This document shows, piece by piece, positions 44,444 through 54,116 of a DNA stretch of 64,000 nt (position 1 is the stretch's first letter; every line of letters starts with the position of its first letter). Under the pieces are notes generated by a model. That model was not told the origin of the DNA. It saw nothing but the letters and a program-made list of their open reading frames with translations, and ran no database searches. The translations under genes were made by a program, and so were the position numbers. The DNA is from Pseudacidobacterium ailaaui (GTDB lineage: Bacteria; Acidobacteriota; Terriglobia; Terriglobales; Acidobacteriaceae), in NCBI RefSeq assembly GCF_000688455.1, contig NZ_JIAL01000001.1, positions 2,325,001-2,389,000 of the forward strand, written 5' to 3'.

Positions 44444-45094
44444 TCAGGCAGGAATATTTTTTTTTCTGCGGCTGAGGACGAAATCATTGTCGCGCTTGCG
44501 GCGGACGGCAGTGGCACGGTCAATCTTGCGCCAGAAGGCCCAGAAATAATCAATGGCAGAGATGGTTGAGACCAGCACCATGAAATAGATGGCGGTAATC
44601 GCCACCGGGCGAACGGGCATCAGAAACCAGCCGAAGTGCCAATAGTCCCAGCGGTGCGCGAGGACAGTTGCCACGACGGAGACGATCTGGATGACGGTCT
44701 TGAGTTTCCCCAAGTCACTGGCTTCGATGGTAAAGCCTTCGGTGCTGGCAATACTGCGCAGGCCGCTGACCAGAAATTCACGGCCGATGACCAGTACGGC
44801 AATCCAGGGCTTCATGATGTCCGGCGTGTACTGCACCAGACAGATAAAGGCCGCAGTAATCAGCAGCTTGTCCGCCAGCGGATCGAGCAGCATTCCGATG
44901 GTCGTAATCTGGCCACGCCGACGGGCCAGATAGCCGTCGACGCCGTCGGAAATGGAAACCAGGATAAAAAAGAGCGATGTGAAAAGTTCCTGCTCCCCGC
45001 CTGGTCCGCGCAGAGGGAAATGCGGCGAAAGCATCCAGAGAAGAAGCGGCACGCACAGAATGCGGCCCATCGTAATGGAGTTGGGAAGATTCAC
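44444..45094 (-). CDS. pgsA: CDP-diacylglycerol-glycerol-3-phosphate 3-phosphatidyltransferase
   Basis: A 216-residue inner-membrane enzyme that makes phosphatidylglycerol phosphate. It has the CDP-alcohol phosphotransferase motif in DGVDGYLARRRGQIT and GMLLDPLADK (DGxxAR-x8-GxxxDxxxD), and starts NLPNSITMGRI. The start is GTG 45094. Helices are seen along the whole length. It is convergent with murG. Confidence 0.9.
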   Translation of the reverse strand: MNLPNSITMGRILCVPLLLWMLSPHFPLRGPGGEQELFTSLFFILVSISDGVDGYLARRRGQITTIGMLLDPLADKLLITAAFICLVQYTPDIMKPWIAVLVIGREFLVSGLRSIASTEGFTIEASDLGKLKTVIQIVSVVATVLAHRWDYWHFGWFLMPVRPVAITAIYFMVLVSTISAIDYFWAFWRKIDRATAVRRKRDNDFVLSRRKKNIPA

Positions 45095-45263
45095 AACACG
45101 CCCGGGCGAGAAGTGCGCTCTCCTTCAATTATGCACCAGAGAGGGGGAAACGGAGGCTGCAAGGAGGGAAGAGGAGGCACATTTTTGATGCACCTCCAAG
45201 CCGGTGCAGCGAAGCCTGATATGGTTGCCGGAAAGGACGGCGGGAAGGCCGTCCTTTCGTTTC

Positions 45264-46529
45264 TTATGCGTAGATGCCGCGCTGTTTGATGGTGAAGGCG
45301 ACACGATCAATGGCGAGCATATAGGCAGCGATGCGGTTGTTGACGCCGTGGGCCTCCGAGTAGCGGACCACATCATCGAAGCTGGTGGCAAGGATGTGCT
45401 CCAGCTGCTCATTGACGAAGGACTCCTTCCAGAAGTAGCCCTGGCGGTCCTGCACCCATTCAAAGTACGAAGCGGTGACCCCGCCGGAGTTGGCCAGGAT
45501 GTCCGGAATAATGAAGACTTTCTTGTCGGCCAGAATTTCGTCAGCGACCGCTGTGGTGGGGCCGTTTGCGCCTTCGCAGATAATGCGGGCCTTGATCTTT
45601 TCGGCATTGCGGCTGGTGATGACGTTTTCCGTGGCGGCGGGGATAAGGATTTCGCACTCGGTGGTCAGTAGTTCGTGCGAGTCGAATGGCTCTGCGCCCT
45701 TGAAGCCGAGCACCGTGCCGTTGCGCTGGCGGTATTCGAGCAGCGAGCAGATATCGATGCCATTCGGGTTGTAGAGGCCGCCGTCATATTCGGCGATGCC
45801 GATGATTTTGTAGCCTTTTTCGCGCAGAAGATTGGCAGCATTGGAGCCGACGTTGCCGAAACCCTGGATGATGACGCGGCAGCCTTCAATGGGAAGGTTG
45901 AGATACCTGAGGGCCTCATCGCACATAACGGAGATGCCACGCCCTGTGGCCTCGCGCCGGCCGCGCGATCCGCCAATATTGATGGGTTTCCCGGTCACTA
46001 CGCTGGTGACGGTCTGACGCATGTGCATGGAGTAGGTATCCATGATCCAGGCCATCGTCTGCTCGTTGGTATTCATGTCCGGGGCGGGAACGTCTTTTTC
46101 CGGGCCGATAAATTCGATGATTTCAGCGGTGTAGCGGCGTGTCATGCGCTCCAGCTCGCCGATGGACATTTTTTTCGGGTCACAGATGACGCCGCCCTTG
46201 GCGCCTCCGAAAGGGATATTCACGACGGCGCACTTCCAGGTCATCCAGCTGGCAAGAGCGCGTACCTCGTCGAGGGAAACATCGGGAGCATAGCGGATGC
46301 CGCCTTTACCCGGCCCGCGCGCCTGGGAGTGCAGCACACGGAATCCAGTAAACATTTCAATCCGGCCATCGTCCATCTGCACCGGAAAATGTACGATGAT
46401 TTCGCGCGAGGGGTGCCGCAGCACGCGCCACAACCCCTCGTCGAGGTTCAGCTTGCGTGCCGCAAAGTCGAATCGAGCAGCTTGTGCTTCCCAGGGGTTG
46501 ATCTCCTGCTCGAGCGTAATGGTAGCCAT
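45264..46529 (-). CDS. gdhA: Glu/Leu/Phe/Val-type glutamate dehydrogenase
   Basis: A 421-residue cytosolic NAD(P)-dependent enzyme interconverting glutamate and 2-oxoglutarate with ammonia. Marks are [19 protein letters not shown], the catalytic region [43 protein letters not shown], and the dinucleotide fold [23 protein letters not shown] precedes the ATG. A promoter on the minus strand (TTGCCC at 46706-46711, TATACT at 46682-46687) leaves a leader of about 145 bases. Cofactor preference is not readable with certainty. Confidence 0.92.
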   Translation of the reverse strand: MATITLEQEINPWEAQAARFDFAARKLNLDEGLWRVLRHPSREIIVHFPVQMDDGRIEMFTGFRVLHSQARGPGKGGIRYAPDVSLDEVRALASWMTWKCAVVNIPFGGAKGGVICDPKKMSIGELERMTRRYTAEIIEFIGPEKDVPAPDMNTNEQTMAWIMDTYSMHMRQTVTSVVTGKPINIGGSRGRREATGRGISVMCDEALRYLNLPIEGCRVIIQGFGNVGSNAANLLREKGYKIIGIAEYDGGLYNPNGIDICSLLEYRQRNGTVLGFKGAEPFDSHELLTTECEILIPAATENVITSRNAEKIKARIICEGANGPTTAVADEILADKKVFIIPDILANSGGVTASYFEWVQDRQGYFWKESFVNEQLEHILATSFDDVVRYSEAHGVNNRIAAYMLAIDRVAFTIKQRGIYA

Positions 46530-46915
46530 AGGAAGATTCTCTCCAAATTGTCCTCAGACCGATTGAAACGCCGCAGCCATGCGGCAAGAGGTGACCCGGA
46601 ACGGTCGCATCCGGGGCACCTGCCAGTCAAAACGAGTCTGGCCCGCTGCGCAATCGATGCGGCTTGTGGCCAAACCTTCCGAGTATAGGCCCGTCCTGCC
46701 AGGTCGGGCAAGCACAAAGACCAGGCAGGGGTAGAAATCGCTGTGCCTCTCCCCAACAGTTAGACGCATGGATGAGCAGACGGAGGTCTCCTGTTTCCAT
46801 TACGGTCTCCGGCAGGGAGGCGGAAGACCCCGCCGCACATCGCATTGGCAGGCTGCGGCGGCCCCCACAAGCGGCAAATTTCTCCGCATCCTGCCAGCCC
46901 CTATACTGGAACCAC
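46530..46915. promoter_or_regulatory. Divergent region between gdhA and trpE
   Basis: No gene is seen in these 386 bases. On the minus strand TTGCCC and TATACT lie 18 apart (46682-46711) for gdhA. On the plus strand TATACT (46902-46907) ends 8 bases before the trpE ATG. I see no trp leader peptide or attenuator. Confidence 0.5.
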
Positions 46916-48412
46916 ATGCCACAACAAGAAACATCGCTTCCCAGCCGTGCTGAATTTCTGAAACTGGCACAGGCGCATACGCTGGTGCCGGTCTACCGTA
47001 CCTTGACGGCGGACCTGGAGACGCCGGTGACGGCCTTTCTGCGCCTTGCTGCCGACGAGCCGGAATGCTTTCTGCTTGAGTCCGTGGAGCAGGGCGAAAA
47101 AATCGGCCGCTATACCTTTATCGGCATCCGGCCGTTCCGGAAGATTGTGTCCTGGGGACGGGAAATCGAGATTACAGAGAACGGCAAGAAGCGGCGCATG
47201 GAAGGCGACATTTTCCTGCTGATGAAAGAGCTTCTGAGCAGCCACAGACCGGCGCGGATTGCCGGCCTGCCGCCATTTACGGCTGGGGCCGTTGGATTTT
47301 TTGCCTACGATGTGGTGCGGCAGATTGAGCGGCTTCCGGTAAAGGCAAAGGACGACCTAGAAGTGCCGGACGCCTGCCTGATGTTTTTCCATGAAGTGCT
47401 GGCGTTTGACCATGTGCGGAAGGAGATGCTGCTCATGGTCACCGCCGATGTGAAAGAGCAGAAGCCACAGCAGGCATATGCAGAGGCACTCCGGCGCCTG
47501 GACCGCTTTGAGAAGCGCCTGGCTGCTCCGCTGCCCCGCATCCGGCGGAGGCCTGCGGGCGGCAAGCTGAAACTGGAACCCCGCACGCGCAAGAGAAACT
47601 TTCTCAAGGCGGTGGAGAAGGCCAAAGAGTACATTGCCGCAGGGGACATCTTTCAGGTCGTGCTGTCGCAGCGGTTTGACGTAGAAACAGGCGTGGACCC
47701 GTTCTCGGTTTACCGTGCCCTGCGCATCGTGAATCCGTCTCCGTATTTGTACTTTCTGCGCACGGGAGTAAAAAAGCCAGGGGACACGCAGATCGCCGGC
47801 TCTTCACCGGAACTGCTGGTGAGGGTGCAACAGGGAAGGATCCAGTATCGTCCGATTGCGGGCACCAAGCCGCGCGGCGAGAGCGAAGAGGACGACCAGC
47901 GCATTGCTGAAGAGATGCTGCGGGACGAAAAAGAACGTGCCGAGCACGTGATGCTGGTGGACCTGGGCCGGAATGATGTGGGACGGGTGAGCGAATACGG
48001 TTCCGTGCAGGTGAAGGAACTCATGGTCGTCGAGCGCTATTCGCACGTCATGCATATTGTCAGCGGAATTGAAGGCAGGCTGCGTCCGGAACTCCATGCA
48101 GTGGATGCTCTGCGCGCCTGTTTTCCGGCCGGGACCCTGAGCGGGGCGCCCAAGGTGCGGGCCATGGAGATCATCGAAGAACTGGAGCCGACACGGCGCG
48201 GCATTTATGGAGGCAGCGTGCTCTATGCGGACTACTCTGGAAATTTGGACTCGTGCATTGCCATCCGGACGCTTCTGCAGCGCGGCCGCCGGGGACATAT
48301 TCAGGCCGGTGCGGGAATCGTGGCAGATTCGGTGCCGGAAAAGGAATACGAAGAGTCCATCAACAAGGCGCGGGCCGTGGTCCGGGCGATTGAAAAAGCA
48401 AGAGGGCAGTGA
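46916..48412 (+). CDS. trpE: Anthranilate synthase component I
   Basis: A 498-residue cytosolic enzyme that converts chorismate to anthranilate with ammonia from TrpG. The N-terminal regulatory part has FLLESVEQGEKIGRYTFIG, matching the tryptophan-feedback site (LLES). The catalytic part has SSPELLVRV, RPIAGTKPRGESEEDD, LMLVDLGRNDVGRVS, and AGAGIVADSVPEKEYEESINKA. ATG 46916 has no Shine-Dalgarno but TATACT 8 bases upstream. No trpG or other trp gene is adjacent, so regulation may be by feedback alone. Confidence 0.93.
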   Translation: MPQQETSLPSRAEFLKLAQAHTLVPVYRTLTADLETPVTAFLRLAADEPECFLLESVEQGEKIGRYTFIGIRPFRKIVSWGREIEITENGKKRRMEGDIFLLMKELLSSHRPARIAGLPPFTAGAVGFFAYDVVRQIERLPVKAKDDLEVPDACLMFFHEVLAFDHVRKEMLLMVTADVKEQKPQQAYAEALRRLDRFEKRLAAPLPRIRRRPAGGKLKLEPRTRKRNFLKAVEKAKEYIAAGDIFQVVLSQRFDVETGVDPFSVYRALRIVNPSPYLYFLRTGVKKPGDTQIAGSSPELLVRVQQGRIQYRPIAGTKPRGESEEDDQRIAEEMLRDEKERAEHVMLVDLGRNDVGRVSEYGSVQVKELMVVERYSHVMHIVSGIEGRLRPELHAVDALRACFPAGTLSGAPKVRAMEIIEELEPTRRGIYGGSVLYADYSGNLDSCIAIRTLLQRGRRGHIQAGAGIVADSVPEKEYEESINKARAVVRAIEKARGQ

Positions 48413-48597
48413 TTGGTCAGCAGAGATGCGGAGATGGGCACGCGGTCCTTCGCATTTCGCCACGCGTGTTCCGGGAGACGCCCCGAGTAACGGGCCCGGC
48501 GGTGAGAACAGAGAGCCAGGGCGAACGGCGGCGGCCGCCATGGCCATCAGGTACCGGAGCTGACGGACGCTGTGCCGCCAGCTGACATTTTCAGTCT

Positions 48598-50145
48598 TTA
48601 TGGAATCCCGAGCTTGTTCCAGATCGCATCCACGCGCGCCTTGGTTGCCGCATCCATCTCAATCATTGGAGGCCAGGGGCGGGTAAATCCTTCCGCTGCC
48701 CATTTGCGGGTGGCGTCAATACCCATCTTGCTGCCGTAGTTGGGCAGGCGGGAGGCATGGTCCAGCGAGTCGACCGGGCCCAGTGTGAACTGGATGTCGC
48801 GCTCCGGGTCAATGTTGTTCGCCACGCGGAGGGTGACTTCGCGCAGGTCCTGCACATCGCAGTCTTCATCGACCACGATGATGCACTTGGTAAACATGGC
48901 CTGGCCCATCGCCCAGATGCCGTTCATCACTTTGCGCGCCTGGCCGGCATAGCTTTTGCGAATGGAGACAATCATCAGGTTATGAAAGACGGCCTCGACA
49001 GGAAGGTTGACATCTACAATTTCCGGCAGCGTAAGCCGCATCAGCGGTAAAAAGATACGTTCGACGGCCTTGCCCATCCAGGCGTCTTCCATGGGCGGTT
49101 TGCCTACAATCGTTGAGGCGTAAATGGGGTCCCGACGATGGGTCATGCAGGTGATGTGAAAGACAGGATACTCCTCTTCCATGGTGTAAAAGCCGGTGTG
49201 GTCGCCAAAGGGACCTTCGGTGCGCAGCTCATCGAGCTTTACATAGCCTTCAAGAACGATCTCGGCGTGGGCCGGGACCTCAAGGTCCACGGTTTCGCAT
49301 TTCACCAGATCGACCGGTTTCTGGCGGAGGAAGCCCGCAATCATAAACTCTTCCACCTCGGGCGGAGCAGGTACGATGGCGGCAAACGTCATCGCAGGAT
49401 CGGTCCCGATGGCGACGGCCACCTCAAGGCGGTCGTCTTTCTGGTTTGTCCATGTGATGTTTGTCGTGCCGCCTGCAGTTTCCGCCATTACGTTGACGTG
49501 GGACGAGGGCGAGTCTCCGGCGGCAGCGCGCAGGCGCTCGCGGAGGTGTTCGGCGGCGTTTTTCTGGCGCTGCCAGTGCATCCCGGTGGTCTGGCCGTCG
49601 TAGACCTGCATCCGATACATGCCCACGTTGCGTTTGCGGGTCTTTGGGTCGCGGGTCATGACGCAGGGCAGGGTGATAAAGCGGCCCCCGTCGAGGGGCC
49701 AGCATTGCAGGACCGGGAAGTCAAGGACGCTGAAGTTCTCGCGCTTGATGACTTCCTTACAGGGAGCATCTTTGGCCGAAACGGTCTTGGGAAAGAACTT
49801 GCCAATGTCGGCCAGCATGGGAAGCATCTTCAATTTTTCCAGAAGGCCTTCGGGCGACTTTACATCGAGCAGTGCACGAATGCGTCCCGCAACTTCGTCC
49901 AGAGAATCCACCTCAAGGGCCAGCTTCATGCGGCGCTCACTGCCAAACTGGTTCATCAGAACGGGAATGCCGGGATGTCCCTTCACGTTTTCAAAGAGCA
50001 GGGCGGGGCCGCCATTTGCAGATTTCGAGGCGCGGTCGGTAATCTCCGTAATTTCCAGAATGGGATCCACTTCCTGGCGAATGCGCTTCAGCTCGCCTGA
50101 TTTTTCCAATGTTTTGATCCAGTCGCGTAGGTCCGCGTAAGGCAC
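48598..50145 (-). CDS. UbiD-family decarboxylase
   Basis: A 515-residue cytosolic enzyme that, with prenylated FMN from a UbiX partner, decarboxylates aromatic or unsaturated acids. Marks are the N-terminal YADLRDWIKTLEKSGELKRI, DFPVLQCWPLDGGRFITLPCVMTRDP, NVGMYRMQVYDGQTTGMHWQ, EGPFGDHTGFYTMEEEYPVFHITCMTHR and IVVDEDCDVQDLREV. In many bacteria this branch serves ubiquinone or menaquinone synthesis; the substrate is not fixed here, and ubiX is not in the window. The start is GTG with GGGAGG upstream. Confidence 0.88.
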   Translation of the reverse strand: MPYADLRDWIKTLEKSGELKRIRQEVDPILEITEITDRASKSANGGPALLFENVKGHPGIPVLMNQFGSERRMKLALEVDSLDEVAGRIRALLDVKSPEGLLEKLKMLPMLADIGKFFPKTVSAKDAPCKEVIKRENFSVLDFPVLQCWPLDGGRFITLPCVMTRDPKTRKRNVGMYRMQVYDGQTTGMHWQRQKNAAEHLRERLRAAAGDSPSSHVNVMAETAGGTTNITWTNQKDDRLEVAVAIGTDPAMTFAAIVPAPPEVEEFMIAGFLRQKPVDLVKCETVDLEVPAHAEIVLEGYVKLDELRTEGPFGDHTGFYTMEEEYPVFHITCMTHRRDPIYASTIVGKPPMEDAWMGKAVERIFLPLMRLTLPEIVDVNLPVEAVFHNLMIVSIRKSYAGQARKVMNGIWAMGQAMFTKCIIVVDEDCDVQDLREVTLRVANNIDPERDIQFTLGPVDSLDHASRLPNYGSKMGIDATRKWAAEGFTRPWPPMIEMDAATKARVDAIWNKLGIP

Positions 50146-50197
50146 TGTGCCCTCCCGAAGTCCATGTTACCTGATGGAAAAATGATGGAATTTTCAC

Positions 50198-50226
50198 TTG
50201 ACGCATAATTACGACTAAATTAGTCT
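50198..50226 (+). promoter_or_regulatory. Promoter with overlapping palindromic operator
   Basis: TTGACG (50198-50203) and TAGTCT (50221-50226) are 17 bases apart. The perfect palindrome GACTAA-A-TTAGTC (50213-50225) covers the -10 box. A second dyad, TAAGAC...GTCTTA, follows near 50236-50254. This arrangement suits repression of the cytochrome operon downstream. Confidence 0.6.
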
Positions 50227-50262
50227 GCAAATAAATAAGACCAATCAAGTCTTAATTAGCGA

Positions 50263-51213
50263 ATGGGCTGGATTTCATTCGTATCTTGTTCATTTTTGAG
50301 GCTTTCATTGCATCCATTGGTTTCCATTTTTCTTCGGAAGTTCCTTATGCTCTTTGCGCTTGGCGCGGGGCTGGTGTTGGCCGTCCCCGGGGCGGACGCC
50401 CAGGAGCCACCTTACTTTGTGACCTATTCTCATGCACTCGAAGAGCCGGACAATCTGGAAATTGCCTTTAAGGGCACGCAGGGAGCGCCCAAGTACGGCA
50501 ATTCCTTTGCCGGGGGCACGGTGGAGATTGAGTATGGCGCACGGGCCTGGTGGACGACGGAGGTGTATCTGTCCGGGCAGTCCACGGCCAACGACAGCAC
50601 GGTCTTCACCGGGTTTCGCTGGGAGAACCGCTTCCGTCCGCTGCTGGAGGAGCACTGGATCAATCCTGTTTTTTACGTTGAGTACGAGGACCACAACACC
50701 GCGGACCGTAGTCTGCTGGAAGTTGTGGGGCATGACAGCGTATCGGACATGCTCATCAGCAATGCTGCGGCCCGCAAGGACGTTGAGCATGAGATGGAGC
50801 TGAAGCTGATCCTTTCGAGCAACGCGAAAGGCTGGAATTTTGCAGAGAACTTTATCTCGGAGAAGAACCTGACCCAGCCTGAGCCGTGGTCGTTTGGATA
50901 TGCGCTGGGGGCCAGCCGGCCGCTTTCGCTGCGGGCAACGGCGCGAAAGTGCGTTTTCTGCATGGAAAACTTCGCCGCAGGGGCTGAACTTTATGGCGGA
51001 CTGGGAGACGCCGATGGCTTCGGCCTGAAACAGACGTCGCACTACTTTGGGCCGAATCTTCAGTGGAACCTTCCGAATGGGCCTGCGATTTCGTTTTCCC
51101 CCAACTTTGGCCTGAACGACAACAGTCTGGGCGTGCTGTATCGCGTAGGGGTCTCCTATGAAGTGCAGCAGTTGCTGGGACGTTTCCATCGCGGGCAGCG
51201 AGGTGTGCAATGA
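50263..51213 (+). CDS. Outer-membrane beta-barrel-like protein of the cytochrome operon
   Basis: Up to 316 residues, with a signal peptide around VSIFLRKFLMLFALGAGLVLAVPGADA. The mature part is a run of amphipathic strands (GGTVEIEYGARAWWTTEVYLSG, FTGFRWENRFRPLL, WINPVFYVEYEDHN, EMELKLILSSN, GVLYRVGVSYEV), the look of a small outer-membrane barrel. A CVFC motif near RATARKCVFCMENF is unusual. The true start could be 50263 or an internal TTG or ATG (50347 has GGAAG upstream). I do not recognise a named family. The stop overlaps the start of the cytochrome c gene by 4 bases, so it is translationally coupled and likely works with it. Confidence 0.6.
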   Translation: MGWISFVSCSFLRLSLHPLVSIFLRKFLMLFALGAGLVLAVPGADAQEPPYFVTYSHALEEPDNLEIAFKGTQGAPKYGNSFAGGTVEIEYGARAWWTTEVYLSGQSTANDSTVFTGFRWENRFRPLLEEHWINPVFYVEYEDHNTADRSLLEVVGHDSVSDMLISNAAARKDVEHEMELKLILSSNAKGWNFAENFISEKNLTQPEPWSFGYALGASRPLSLRATARKCVFCMENFAAGAELYGGLGDADGFGLKQTSHYFGPNLQWNLPNGPAISFSPNFGLNDNSLGVLYRVGVSYEVQQLLGRFHRGQRGVQ

Positions 51214-51611
51214 GCCGGTCTGCTGGTGGCATCCTTCTGGCCCTCTGCGTGGGCCTTTGTGCGGCTGGGGCATGGGCCGCGGGCGAAAAGGAATGGCCGC
51301 AGCGTGTTCCGGAAAAGGACCGCCAGCGGGTGAATCCTTTGCGCGGCCAGGCGGACGCCGCGGTTGCAGGGGCCAAGCTCTATGCGCAGCACTGCGCGAA
51401 GTGCCACGGCGAGAATCTGGAGGGCAACGGAAGCAGGCCCAGCCTGCGCAGCGAGACGGTGCAGCAGGCGACGGACGGAGAGCTGTTCTGGATGCTGAAA
51501 AATGGCGACCTGCTGCACGGGATGCCCTCCTGGAGCAGCCTTCCGGAACCAGCGCGATGGCAGATTATCGCGTTCCTGAAGGATGCGAATTCATCGGGGA
51601 AGACGAAATAG
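51210..51611 (+). CDS. Periplasmic mono-heme cytochrome c
   Basis: A 133-residue protein with a signal peptide (GGILLALCVGLCAAGAWA) and one heme site CAKCH at residues 62-66 (GAKLYAQHCAKCHGENLEGNG). A candidate axial Met lies in GMPSWSSLPEPARWQIIAFLK. It carries electrons in the periplasm. The ATGA overlap with the gene before and the short gap to the di-heme protein gene show one operon. Confidence 0.88.
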   Translation: MSRSAGGILLALCVGLCAAGAWAAGEKEWPQRVPEKDRQRVNPLRGQADAAVAGAKLYAQHCAKCHGENLEGNGSRPSLRSETVQQATDGELFWMLKNGDLLHGMPSWSSLPEPARWQIIAFLKDANSSGKTK

Positions 51612-51684
51612 AAGCAGTCTCCCCTTCGTTTGCCATGGCAGAACGCCATGCAAAGCCAGAGTTTTTGTTCAGAGGACCAGGTCA

Positions 51685-53370
51685 GTGAAAAGTACGTGTA
51701 AGAAGTGGTTGGTTTGTCTGGCAGCGGGCAGCATCCTGAGCGCAAGTTTCGTGTTGGGATGCGGCAGCGGCCTTGCCCCGAATTTCCCCTCAGAAAACGA
51801 TGCGACGCCGGCGGCCGATTCGATTGGCGAGGCGCTTTTTCTGGATACCCGCTTCTCTGAATTTTTTGCCACGCACATGACGGGCGTCAATGATCCGCTG
51901 GCAGCGGGCGATCCCGTTGTGGAGCAGGTACAGACGATCAACGGCACACTGCCGGGGCCGTTCGCCGGGCAGTCGATCAACTGCCGGTCCTGCCACTTTG
52001 TGACCGAATTTGAAGGCGTTGCGGGTGCTGGAAACCGGACATATGCCGATTTCACGACGCGCAGTCCGATTCCGCGGCCTCTGAATGGTTTTGACCACAC
52101 GCAGCGGAATGCTATGCAGATGGTTGGTTCGCTGCAAACGCACAGCGGCCCGACGTTTCTGCACTTTGATGGAGAGTTTTCCTCTCCGGAGGACCTGGTC
52201 GAAGCGACCATCACCGGGCGCAATTTCGGATGGGGCCCGACGGAGTATCAGCAGGCAGTGGCCCACATTGCACGTGTCATCCGCGAAGATGACGGATCGG
52301 GCAAACTGGCAGCAGACCGGTTGAATGGGCTTTCCTATTCGGTGATCTTCAAGGGTACGGACCCGCGCATCCCGAGTGACCTGCGGCTGCCAGAATCGCA
52401 GCGCCTGGATGTGCAGATGGCGACGGACCAGCAGATTCTGGATGAAATTGCACTTTGCATTTCGACCTATATGCAGGACCTGCTATTCAAGCAGGACGAG
52501 TTCGGGCGCTACATCGCTTCGCCCTATGACGTATTTCTGCGGATCAACCATCTTCCTGTTCAGCCGCGCGTGGGGCAGAGTCCGGCTGCCTATGCGCAGG
52601 AACTTTTACAGGCGCTGGATTCGCTGAGCAGCCCGCTGTGGGTGGATTCCACTTACGGGTCCTTTTTGTACCATAATCAGAAATTTCAGTTCGGGCCGCA
52701 GGAGCTGGCCGGATTGAAGATCTTTCTGCGCAGTGCGACCCATGCTGTAGACGGCTCGCAACATGCGGGCAATTGTGCTGCGTGCCATCTGCCTCCGGAT
52801 TTTACCGACTTTCAGTTCCACAACACGGGCGTGACGCAGGAAGAGTACGACGCCGTGCATGGCAGCGGGGCTTTTCTGCAGCTGTATGTTCCTCCGCTTT
52901 CTGTGCGGAACCAGAATTACGACCAGTGGCTGCCGGTGACCACGAACCATCCGAATGCACTGGAGCCTTTTCGGCGCGCGGCATCGGCCGAGCAGGCAGC
53001 CTATGCAGATCTCGGCCTGTGGAACATCTATCTCAATCCGGACCGGCCAAAGCCGCAGGCAGCACTCAAGAGCATCGTTTGCGCAAATGGTGCGGACTGC
53101 TCTGTTGACCAGGGACTGGCAAATACGATCGCTGAATTCAAGACGCCTACGCTGCGTGACCTGGAAGATTCGGCCCCGTATTTTCACAACGGAAGCGCGC
53201 TGACGTTTAACGATGTCGTGGAGTTCTATATCCGTAGCTCGGCCCTGGCGCGGCAGGGATTGCTCCGGAACGCTCCAGCGCAATTTGCAAATATGTCCTT
53301 GTCCGAGGAGGATGTGGCCGCGCTGGTGGCGTTTCTGCAATCGCTCACGGAAGACTACGACGACAGCTAG
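51685..53370 (+). CDS. Di-heme cytochrome c peroxidase/MauG-like lipoprotein
   Basis: A 561-residue exported protein. GTG 51685 gives the signal sequence KSTCKKWLVCLAAGSILSASFVLGC, with a lipobox Cys at 26, so it is probably membrane-anchored. Heme motifs are CRSCH (100-104) and CAACH (364-368). The C-terminal KTPTLRDLEDSAPYFHNGSALTFNDVVEFY matches the cytochrome c peroxidase/MauG family. Members reduce H2O2 or oxidise protein side chains. It is about 200 residues longer than bacterial CcpA. The mono-heme protein encoded just before could be its electron donor. Confidence 0.82.
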   Translation: MKSTCKKWLVCLAAGSILSASFVLGCGSGLAPNFPSENDATPAADSIGEALFLDTRFSEFFATHMTGVNDPLAAGDPVVEQVQTINGTLPGPFAGQSINCRSCHFVTEFEGVAGAGNRTYADFTTRSPIPRPLNGFDHTQRNAMQMVGSLQTHSGPTFLHFDGEFSSPEDLVEATITGRNFGWGPTEYQQAVAHIARVIREDDGSGKLAADRLNGLSYSVIFKGTDPRIPSDLRLPESQRLDVQMATDQQILDEIALCISTYMQDLLFKQDEFGRYIASPYDVFLRINHLPVQPRVGQSPAAYAQELLQALDSLSSPLWVDSTYGSFLYHNQKFQFGPQELAGLKIFLRSATHAVDGSQHAGNCAACHLPPDFTDFQFHNTGVTQEEYDAVHGSGAFLQLYVPPLSVRNQNYDQWLPVTTNHPNALEPFRRAASAEQAAYADLGLWNIYLNPDRPKPQAALKSIVCANGADCSVDQGLANTIAEFKTPTLRDLEDSAPYFHNGSALTFNDVVEFYIRSSALARQGLLRNAPAQFANMSLSEEDVAALVAFLQSLTEDYDDS

Positions 53371-53391
53371 CTGTTGGCCTGGCAGCGCGCC

Positions 53392-53425
53392 GCCATGGCC
53401 AAGGGAACACTGCCCGGGCCATGGC
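53392..53425. terminator. Hairpin between convergent genes
   Basis: GCCATGGCC (53392-53400) pairs perfectly with GGCCATGGC (53417-53425) over a 16-base loop. There is no T run, so termination strength is uncertain. Confidence 0.45.
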
Positions 53426-53452
53426 AGGCCAGTGATCAAGCAGCCAGACCGG

Positions 53453-54106
53453 TCAATCCTGTACCACGTTCACCTGACCAATGCCGACAGTCGCCTGGAG
53501 TCTGTAGAGGCCCTGGACTGAAGTGCGATGGGTCTTCGGGAAGAACCCTTCGGAATGCTGGTGTGAGGTATTGTCCTCGGCCTCACCGAGTTTTGAGCTG
53601 GTCTGGATCTCGTGGTAGCTGGATCCGTCTCCGGCGCCGACGGTCAGTTCTCCAATTCCTACATGCAGGTCTTTGTTGCCTTCCACTTCTTTGACCGTCA
53701 GCTCGCCAACGCCCACTTCCACCTTCAGATCGGTCTGTGCGGGGACAGCGACTGTAATTTCCGGGCCGGAGTGGTGGCCGTCTCCGTGACTTGGCAGTTT
53801 CAGGTCAATGAAGGCGCGTCCTCCAGCCACATCAAACCGACGCACCCATGACCTGACGGTTGCCTCATCATAAAAGACCTTTGGATCGATCGTAAGCTGG
53901 ATGGTCTTGTCCTCTTTGCTGCGCACGATGCGCAGCTCACCTACATTGACCTCCATGACCAGCGTGCCTTTGTCCGGGAGCGTTTTGGTGAGGACGGATG
54001 GAGCAGGTTTGGGAAGGTCCAGCTTCTGGCGTGCGGTATTGTCCTGCGCAGGAAGAAGAGCGCTGCTGAGGCAAAGCATACAAACAGTGAGCGTGGTTTT
54101 TGTCAT
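53453..54106 (-). CDS. Secreted beta-solenoid (DUF4097-like) protein, second of pair
   Basis: A 217-residue protein with a signal peptide (MTKTTLTVCMLCLSSALLPAQ). The mature part repeats short strands ending in a Gly turn: MEVNVGELRIV, VEVGVGELTV, LHVGIGELTV, ATVGIGQVNV, like the DUF4097/putative adhesin fold. The start at 54106 is supported by AGGA upstream and by the signal peptide; the frame runs further upstream, inside the neighbour. It follows its paralogue by 10 bases in one operon. Function is unknown; surface adhesion or a scaffold is a guess. Confidence 0.65.
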   Translation of the reverse strand: MTKTTLTVCMLCLSSALLPAQDNTARQKLDLPKPAPSVLTKTLPDKGTLVMEVNVGELRIVRSKEDKTIQLTIDPKVFYDEATVRSWVRRFDVAGGRAFIDLKLPSHGDGHHSGPEITVAVPAQTDLKVEVGVGELTVKEVEGNKDLHVGIGELTVGAGDGSSYHEIQTSSKLGEAEDNTSHQHSEGFFPKTHRTSVQGLYRLQATVGIGQVNVVQD

Positions 54107-54116
54107 TGCGGCGGTC

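Noticed and set aside
46530-46915. trp leader peptide or attenuator before trpE
   Set aside because: No short frame with tandem Trp codons or paired terminator/antiterminator stems is visible, and the likely promoter starts transcription at the trpE ATG itself.
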